Assembly: GCF_000622365.1 (NCBI RefSeq)
Contig: NZ_JASC01000014.1
Location: 868,001 to 932,000, forward strand
From: Sulfitobacter noctilucae
GTDB taxonomy: Bacteria; Pseudomonadota; Alphaproteobacteria; Rhodobacterales; Rhodobacteraceae
Length of the DNA stretch: 64,000 bases
Reading direction: 5' to 3'
Part shown: positions 59,205 to 64,000 of the stretch, one piece after another
Layout of the letters: every line of letters begins with the position of its first letter
How positions within the stretch are numbered: the first letter of the stretch is position 1
Position numbers and translations under genes: made by a program
The notes under the pieces: model-generated
Seen by the model: only the letters and a program-made list of their open reading frames with translations
Database searches by the model: none
Told to the model about the DNA's origin: nothing

Positions 59205-61562
59205 ATGAGACTGACGACACGGGGCGGTGTGCCTTTTGAGCGGGCAGAAAAAGCAAGATTTGGTGTGGCGCTGCGCGGTGCATCACTTTGTGTAATGTTA
59301 TCGGTAGCTTGGTTGGTGCCTTCGGCACCGATGCAGGCCCAGCAATACCAGTTCAATTCGGTTCAGATCAGCGGGAATGAACGCATCGGCGATGCGGCGA
59401 TCCTGCGACAGGCTGGAATCAGACGTGGCCAACCCGTCAGTGGCGGTGAGCTGAACAGCGCATATCAGAATTTGCAGAACTCCGGTTTGTTCGAATCCGT
59501 CGCGATCGAACCGCGTGGCGGCACCTTGGTGATCGACGTTGTCGAGTTTCCCACGCTGAACCGCGTACGGTTCGAGGGCAATCAGCGGATCAAGGACGAT
59601 GCCTTGGCAACGCTAGTCAGCTCGACCGAGCGGCGCGTGTTCAACCCCGCGCAGGCCGAAGCGGATGCTGCCGCCATTGCGGAAGCCTATAATAACGAAG
59701 GTCGCGTGGCAGCACGCGTCCAGCCCAAGATCATCAAGCGGAGCCAGAACCGTGTCGATCTGGTGTTTGAAATCTTTGAGGGCGACAACGTCGAGATCGA
59801 GCGTCTGAGCTTTGTCGGCAACCGTACCTATTCGGACCGCCGGTTGCGCCGGGTGCTTGGCACCAAACAGGCGGGCCTTTTCCGCCGTCTGGTGCGCCGT
59901 GATACTTTTGTCGAAGGGCAGGTCGAGGCCGATAAACAGCTATTGCGCGACTTCTACCTTTCGCGTGGCTATGTCGACATGCGCACCACCGCCGTCAACG
60001 GCGAGCTGACGCAAGAGCGCGACGGCTTTTTCGTGTCCTACAACATCACCGAAGGGCAACAGTTCAAATTCGGTGACGTTTCTGTCGTGTCCGAAATACC
60101 GAATGTGGATGCTGGCGTTTATCGCAACATCGTCAAAGTGCGCCCCGGCGTGGTCTATTCCCCGACGGTCATCGAAAATGATGTGGCCCGGATGGAACGC
60201 CAGGCCATCCGCGATGGCGTTGACTTCCTGCGGGTCGAGCCGCAGATCACGCGCAATGAGCGTACCCTGACGCTTGATGTTTCCTACGTTCTCAGCCGGG
60301 GCCCGAGGGTCTTTGTCGAGCGCATCGACATTGAGGGTAACACGACCACATTGGACCGTGTGATCCGCCGCCAGTTTGACAGCGTGGAGGGCGATCCCTT
60401 CAACCCGCGCGAAATCCGGCAGGCAGCGGAGCGCATTCGCGCCCTGAACTATTTCGAAACAGCCGAAGTGAACGCCCGCGAAGGCAGCAGCGGTGAGCAG
60501 GTGGTTGTTGATGTGGACGTGGTGGAGAAACCCACAGGTGCGCTGAACTTTGGTGGCTCATTCTCGAACAACGACGGGTTCGGCCTTGCGATCAGCTTTG
60601 CCGAAGAGAACTTTCTGGGGCGCGGTCAGCGCTTGTCTTTAGCCGTGTCGACCGCCGCGGATGCGAACCGCTATGGATTGAACTTTCTTGAGCCGTCTTT
60701 CCTGGGGCGGGATGTGGCCCTTGGGATCAACCTTGACTATGCGGAAACGAATTCGTCATTTTCCAGCTATGATACCAACCGGCTGCTGTTTCAGCCCTCA
60801 CTGTCCTTTCCTGTGAGCGAAAACGGCCGCTTGCAGCTGCGTTATACCGCTGAGGAGATCGAGGTACTGGAGCGCGAAGAGCCTGAAAATGGTCTGACCG
60901 TTGCCGACGATATCGCGGCTGGTGCGCAGTGGTCTTCGTCGCTCGGATATGAATTCACCTATGACACGAGGCGCAGCGGGCTTGATCCGACATCCGGCGT
61001 TCTTTTGCAGTTCAGTCAGGATTTCGCCGGTCTGGGTGGCGACAGCAAGTTCATCAAGACAACGGCACGTGTTACCGGAGAAAAGCGTATCCTGAACGAG
61101 GAAGTCACCTTGCGTGCCACTCTCGAAGGCGGGGCATTGGCTTGGCAGGAGGGCAACAACCGCGTCGTGGACCGCTTTATCCTTGGTCCATCCATTATTC
61201 GCGGGTTTGAACCGGGTGGCATCGGGCCGCGCGATCTGAGCAACGGACAAAACGATCCTCTGGGCGGCAACCTGTTTGTCGCAGCCCGTTTCGAAGCGGA
61301 ATTTCCGCTAGGGTTGCCTGAGGAATACGGGATTTCCGGCGGTCTGTTCTATGATGTCGGCAACCTGTGGGATCTTGATGACGTGAACTTCAACGGAGGC
61401 GAGATTGTGGGCGAGGGCGGGTCTTTCCGTCATGTTGTCGGCGTTTCGCTGTTCTGGACAACGCCTTTGGGCCCCTTGCAGTTCAACGTATCCAAAGCAC
61501 TGCAGAGCGAAGACTTTGACGAAGAGCAATCGTTCGAGGTCACGCTGCGGACCCAGTTCTGA
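59205..61562 (+). CDS. bamA: Outer membrane protein assembly factor BamA
   Basis: The central subunit of the BAM complex, which folds beta-barrel proteins into the outer membrane. With ATG 59205 it has 785 residues. A signal peptide (ALRGASLCVMLSVAWLVPSAPMQAQ) is followed by POTRA domains (YQFNSVQISGNERIGDAAILRQAGIRRGQPVSG and four more), then the C-terminal 16-strand barrel from about residue 410. It ends in ...VTLRTQF with the expected final Phe. ATG at 59157 or 59178 in the same frame would add up to 16 residues and cannot be excluded. It follows the rseP stem-loop and precedes skp. Confidence 0.95.
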   Translation: MRLTTRGGVPFERAEKARFGVALRGASLCVMLSVAWLVPSAPMQAQQYQFNSVQISGNERIGDAAILRQAGIRRGQPVSGGELNSAYQNLQNSGLFESVAIEPRGGTLVIDVVEFPTLNRVRFEGNQRIKDDALATLVSSTERRVFNPAQAEADAAAIAEAYNNEGRVAARVQPKIIKRSQNRVDLVFEIFEGDNVEIERLSFVGNRTYSDRRLRRVLGTKQAGLFRRLVRRDTFVEGQVEADKQLLRDFYLSRGYVDMRTTAVNGELTQERDGFFVSYNITEGQQFKFGDVSVVSEIPNVDAGVYRNIVKVRPGVVYSPTVIENDVARMERQAIRDGVDFLRVEPQITRNERTLTLDVSYVLSRGPRVFVERIDIEGNTTTLDRVIRRQFDSVEGDPFNPREIRQAAERIRALNYFETAEVNAREGSSGEQVVVDVDVVEKPTGALNFGGSFSNNDGFGLAISFAEENFLGRGQRLSLAVSTAADANRYGLNFLEPSFLGRDVALGINLDYAETNSSFSSYDTNRLLFQPSLSFPVSENGRLQLRYTAEEIEVLEREEPENGLTVADDIAAGAQWSSSLGYEFTYDTRRSGLDPTSGVLLQFSQDFAGLGGDSKFIKTTARVTGEKRILNEEVTLRATLEGGALAWQEGNNRVVDRFILGPSIIRGFEPGGIGPRDLSNGQNDPLGGNLFVAARFEAEFPLGLPEEYGISGGLFYDVGNLWDLDDVNFNGGEIVGEGGSFRHVVGVSLFWTTPLGPLQFNVSKALQSEDFDEEQSFEVTLRTQF

Positions 61563-61566
61563 TCCG

Positions 61567-62148
61567 GTGCTGAGCCGGAGTTTCTGGACAGTTCTGTGCA
61601 TGGCGGCCTCCTTGGCCGCCACCAGCGCACAGGCCCAGCAGGTGACGCCGCAAAACCAGTCTTTGGGCCTTGGCAGCCTTGTCAGCCCGATCCTGACGAT
61701 CGATTCAGAACGTCTGTTTCTGGAAAGCAGTTTCGGTCAGAGGGTGGCAAAAGAGGTGGAGGCGAAAGGCGCTGAACTCGCGGCCGAGAACCGTCAGATC
61801 GAGGCAGACCTTGAGGCCGAAGAACGCGCGTTGACCGATGTCCGTGCAACGATGGTTGCAGAAGAGTTTCGTGTGCTTGCCAATGACTTCGACGAGAAAG
61901 TCCAGCGTATCCGATCTGCTCAGGCCGCTAAGGGGCGTGCGCTGAATGAGCTGCTGGACCAGGAACGCGAAGTTTTTCTGAATGCCGCAGCCCCTGTGCT
62001 GGAACGTCTTATGCGCGACGCGGATGCGGCGGTCATTCTTGAGCGCCGATCCGTCTTTCTTAGCGACACCGGGATCGAGATCACCGACGACGCGATCGCG
62101 CTTCTGAACGAAACACTGGGCAGCGGCGCACCCCCTGCAAAGCCCTGA
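61567..62148 (+). CDS. skp: OmpH/Skp family periplasmic chaperone
   Basis: Holds unfolded outer-membrane proteins for BamA in the periplasm. It starts at GTG 61567, four bases after the bamA stop, giving 193 residues. The signal peptide (FWTVLCMAASLAATSAQA) is followed by LGSLVSPILTIDSERLFLESSFGQRVAKEVEAKG. Long charged helices (KGAELAAENRQIEADLEAEERALTDVRATMVAEEFRVLANDFDEKV) build the tentacles. The internal part of the frame (to 61405) overlaps bamA and is not coding. Confidence 0.93.
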   Translation: MLSRSFWTVLCMAASLAATSAQAQQVTPQNQSLGLGSLVSPILTIDSERLFLESSFGQRVAKEVEAKGAELAAENRQIEADLEAEERALTDVRATMVAEEFRVLANDFDEKVQRIRSAQAAKGRALNELLDQEREVFLNAAAPVLERLMRDADAAVILERRSVFLSDTGIEITDDAIALLNETLGSGAPPAKP

Positions 62149-62234
62149 AACGCTTGCGGTCGCTTGCCCCCGGTGGGGCGAATTGATAGCCCTGAACTGC
62201 CCGCATGGGGCACCGTCACTACAAAGGACACGTC

Positions 62235-62696
62235 ATGAGCCAAGACCTTCAACGCGCCGACATCCAGATGATCCAGCGTATTCTGCCGCACCGCTATCCG
62301 TTTCTTCTGGTGGACAAGGTCGAGGAAATTGACGGGACAGCCTCTGCAGTCGGTTACAAGAACGTCACCATGAACGAGCCACATTTTCAGGGACATTTCC
62401 CGGGCACACCGATCATGCCCGGTGTCACGATTGTCGAAGCAATGGCCCAGACCGCAGGCGTGATGGTTGGCGTGGCGCTTGAGCAGATGGACAAGGACAT
62501 GCTGATCTATTTCATGTCCATCGACAACTGCAAGTTCCGCCGCAAGGTGGTGCCCGGTGATGTGCTGCGCATGGATCTGAAAACCCTGCGCGGCAAAGCG
62601 GGCGGCAAAATCTGGAAATTTTCGGGCGTTGCTACGGTAGAGGGCGAAATGGCGGCCGAAGCGGAGTTTATGGCGATGCTGGACCTGCCGAAATGA
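62235..62696 (+). CDS. fabZ: 3-hydroxyacyl-ACP dehydratase FabZ
   Basis: Hot-dog fold dehydratase of fatty acid synthesis, in the cytoplasm. Its 153 residues show [45 protein letters not shown], with the catalytic His and Glu. ATG 62235 ([11 protein letters not shown]) is the start. It shares four bases (ATGA) with lpxA. It supplies the 3-hydroxyacyl-ACP used by LpxA, a standard neighbour. Confidence 0.96.
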   Translation: MSQDLQRADIQMIQRILPHRYPFLLVDKVEEIDGTASAVGYKNVTMNEPHFQGHFPGTPIMPGVTIVEAMAQTAGVMVGVALEQMDKDMLIYFMSIDNCKFRRKVVPGDVLRMDLKTLRGKAGGKIWKFSGVATVEGEMAAEAEFMAMLDLPK

Positions 62697-63475
62697 GCAA
62701 CATTCACCCCTCAGCCGTGATCGAAGAGGGTGCTCAGATCGACGCTTCGGTGCGCATCGGGCCGTTTTGCCTTGTCGGGTCAGAAGTCGTTCTCAAGGCC
62801 GGAGTCGAGTTGAAATCCCACGCGGTTGTCAAAGGCCGGACGGAGGTCGGGGAGGACACCGTGATCTTCTCTTTCGCTGTGATCGGGGAAATCCCCCAGG
62901 ACCTTAAATTCAAGGGCGAGGCGAGCCGCTTGGTGATCGGCAAACGCAACCGGATCCGCGAGCATGTCACGATGAACTGCGGCACCGAGGGCGGGGGAGG
63001 CCTCACCCAGATCGGTGATGACGGGTTATTCATGGCGGGCTGCCATATTGCCCATGATGCCATTCTGGGTGACCGCGTGATTGTGGTGAATTCCGCCGCC
63101 GTGGCGGGTCACTGCATTATCGAGGATGACGTGATCATCGGCGGGCTTGCAGGCATTCATCAGTTTGTGCGCATCGGGCAGGGGGCCATCATCGGTGCTG
63201 TGACGATGGTGACGAATGATGTCATTCCCTACGGTCTGGTCCAGGCGCCCCGCGGTGACCTAGACGGGCTCAACCTTGTCGGTCTGAAACGCCGCGGTGT
63301 GGCGCGAACGGATATCACGGCCCTGCGCGCGGCGTTCCAGATGTTGGCACAGGGCGAAGGCACCTTTCACGACCGCGCCCGCCGCTTGGGCGACGAGACC
63401 GAAAGCGCTTATGTGCGCCAGATCGTCGAATTTGTTATGGCTGATACGGGCCGCCATTTTCTGACGCCGAAATGA
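62693..63475 (+). CDS. lpxA: UDP-N-acetylglucosamine acyltransferase
   Basis: First enzyme of lipid A synthesis: it transfers a 3-hydroxyacyl chain from ACP to UDP-GlcNAc. At 260 residues it is a left-handed beta-helix of hexapeptide repeats ([42 protein letters not shown] and on). It has [24 protein letters not shown], near which the catalytic His lies ([10 protein letters not shown]). It ends in a helical C-terminus. The start overlaps fabZ and the end overlaps lpxI, both as ATGA. Confidence 0.97.
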   Translation: MSNIHPSAVIEEGAQIDASVRIGPFCLVGSEVVLKAGVELKSHAVVKGRTEVGEDTVIFSFAVIGEIPQDLKFKGEASRLVIGKRNRIREHVTMNCGTEGGGGLTQIGDDGLFMAGCHIAHDAILGDRVIVVNSAAVAGHCIIEDDVIIGGLAGIHQFVRIGQGAIIGAVTMVTNDVIPYGLVQAPRGDLDGLNLVGLKRRGVARTDITALRAAFQMLAQGEGTFHDRARRLGDETESAYVRQIVEFVMADTGRHFLTPK

Positions 63476-64000
63476 CGCTGGCGCTGGTGGCGGGACGCGG
63501 GCGCCTGCCCGTTGAAGTGGCTGCAGCGCAGGCGTCGCCGCCGCTGATTTGCGCTTACGAGAATGTGCCTCCAGAGGGGCTTGAGGTCGACCTGACTTTC
63601 CGCCTCGAAACCCTTGGCACCTTGCTGGTGGCGCTTGGCGAACGTGGTGTGACACAGGTGTGTTTTTGTGGGGCCATTGACCGCCCCGAGCTTGATCCCG
63701 CCAAGCTGGATGCAGAGACACTGCCGCTTGTGCCTTTGTTCCAGCAGGCTTTGGCCGCAGGGGACAACGGTGCCTTGCAGATCTTGAAGGAAATATTCGA
63801 GCAAACCGGTTTTGAGGTCCTAGGCGCTGACAGCTTACTGCCTGATCTTGTTGCCGAGCAGGGCGTCTTGTCCGAAGCCTGGCCGGATGCACAGATGCGA
63901 CGTGACGCAGCCCGTGGGGAGGCCGTGCTGGCGGGATTGGCACCTTTAGATATCGGACAGGCCTGTGTCATAGGTGCTGAACAGGTTTTGGGGGTCGAGA
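63472..64000 (+). CDS. lpxI: UDP-2,3-diacylglucosamine pyrophosphatase LpxI, 3' end outside window
   Basis: LpxI hydrolyses UDP-2,3-diacylglucosamine to lipid X in the lipid A pathway; it is the alphaproteobacterial replacement of LpxH (DUF1009). The visible 176 residues start [17 protein letters not shown] with the family's GRG element, followed by VCFCGAIDRPEL and FGQACVIGAEQVLGVE-like C-terminal sequence (IGQACVIGAEQVLGVE). The ATG overlaps the lpxA stop by four bases. The gene continues past base 64000, so the C-terminal half is not seen. Confidence 0.93.
   Translation, partial: MTLALVAGRGRLPVEVAAAQASPPLICAYENVPPEGLEVDLTFRLETLGTLLVALGERGVTQVCFCGAIDRPELDPAKLDAETLPLVPLFQQALAAGDNGALQILKEIFEQTGFEVLGADSLLPDLVAEQGVLSEAWPDAQMRRDAARGEAVLAGLAPLDIGQACVIGAEQVLGVE

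Overview
The window looks like a chromosomal segment of a marine alphaproteobacterium of the Roseobacter group (Rhodobacteraceae). The evidence is a GC-rich coding bias, a single-cysteine DksA, and RSP_2647/RSP_2648-type genes beside dksA and a flavin monooxygenase, an order I recall from Rhodobacter sphaeroides. An oversized TRAP permease, duplicated DAO-GcvT oxidoreductases and several Hint-domain proteins point the same way. I could not run any search, so the genus is left open.

Layout. 1-2815: end of a TRAP transporter operon (dctQ partial, dctM). 2970-5394: leftward small genes (protein N-end transferase, RDD and DUF2852 membrane proteins, YbaK deacylase). 5423-11073: rightward glnE, a small coupled gene, a lipoprotein, an rRNA-methyltransferase-like gene and a PIN gene. 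11082-15973: leftward M48 protease, then VWA protein, small membrane protein, DUF2927 lipoprotein and MoxR ATPase. A 400-base intergenic region here is dense with inverted and phased repeats. 16152-17836: dksA and a flavin monooxygenase. 17864-20400: arginase and ornithine cyclodeaminase, divergent from an Lrp/AsnC regulator. 20411-21450: dsbB and a DedA-like gene. 21594-21677: tRNA-Leu(CAA).

21678-28344 is the most accessory-looking part. About 0.8 kb has no convincing gene but has a structured leader. It is followed by a 47-codon ORF translationally coupled to an 1178-residue protein with Ig-like repeats, RTX repeats and a Hint domain, and then by a second RTX/Hint protein of 624 residues. 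28369-35572: a MobA-like nucleotidyltransferase and two paralogous dimethylglycine-dehydrogenase-like genes around a DUF2254 membrane protein. 35576-44433: a signal-peptide membrane protein, a CorC-type membrane protein, xerD, two Rhodobacterales-type unknowns, aroK-aroB, a GNAT gene, ssb and a lytic transglycosylase. 45178-49941: a peptide-type ABC importer with no substrate-binding protein gene beside it.

51106-64000 is the conserved housekeeping block miaA / pyrH-frr-uppS-cdsA-dxr-rseP-bamA-skp-fabZ-lpxA-lpxI, covering translation, isoprenoid, phospholipid and outer-membrane/lipid A biogenesis. A third Hint-domain gene sits between pyrH and frr, which are normally adjacent.

The most unusual signals are the three Hint proteins (two with the RTX architecture plus a shared C-terminal tail, one inside an essential operon), the coupled micro-ORF with its stem-loop leader, and the repeat-dense control region at 14,800-15,050.
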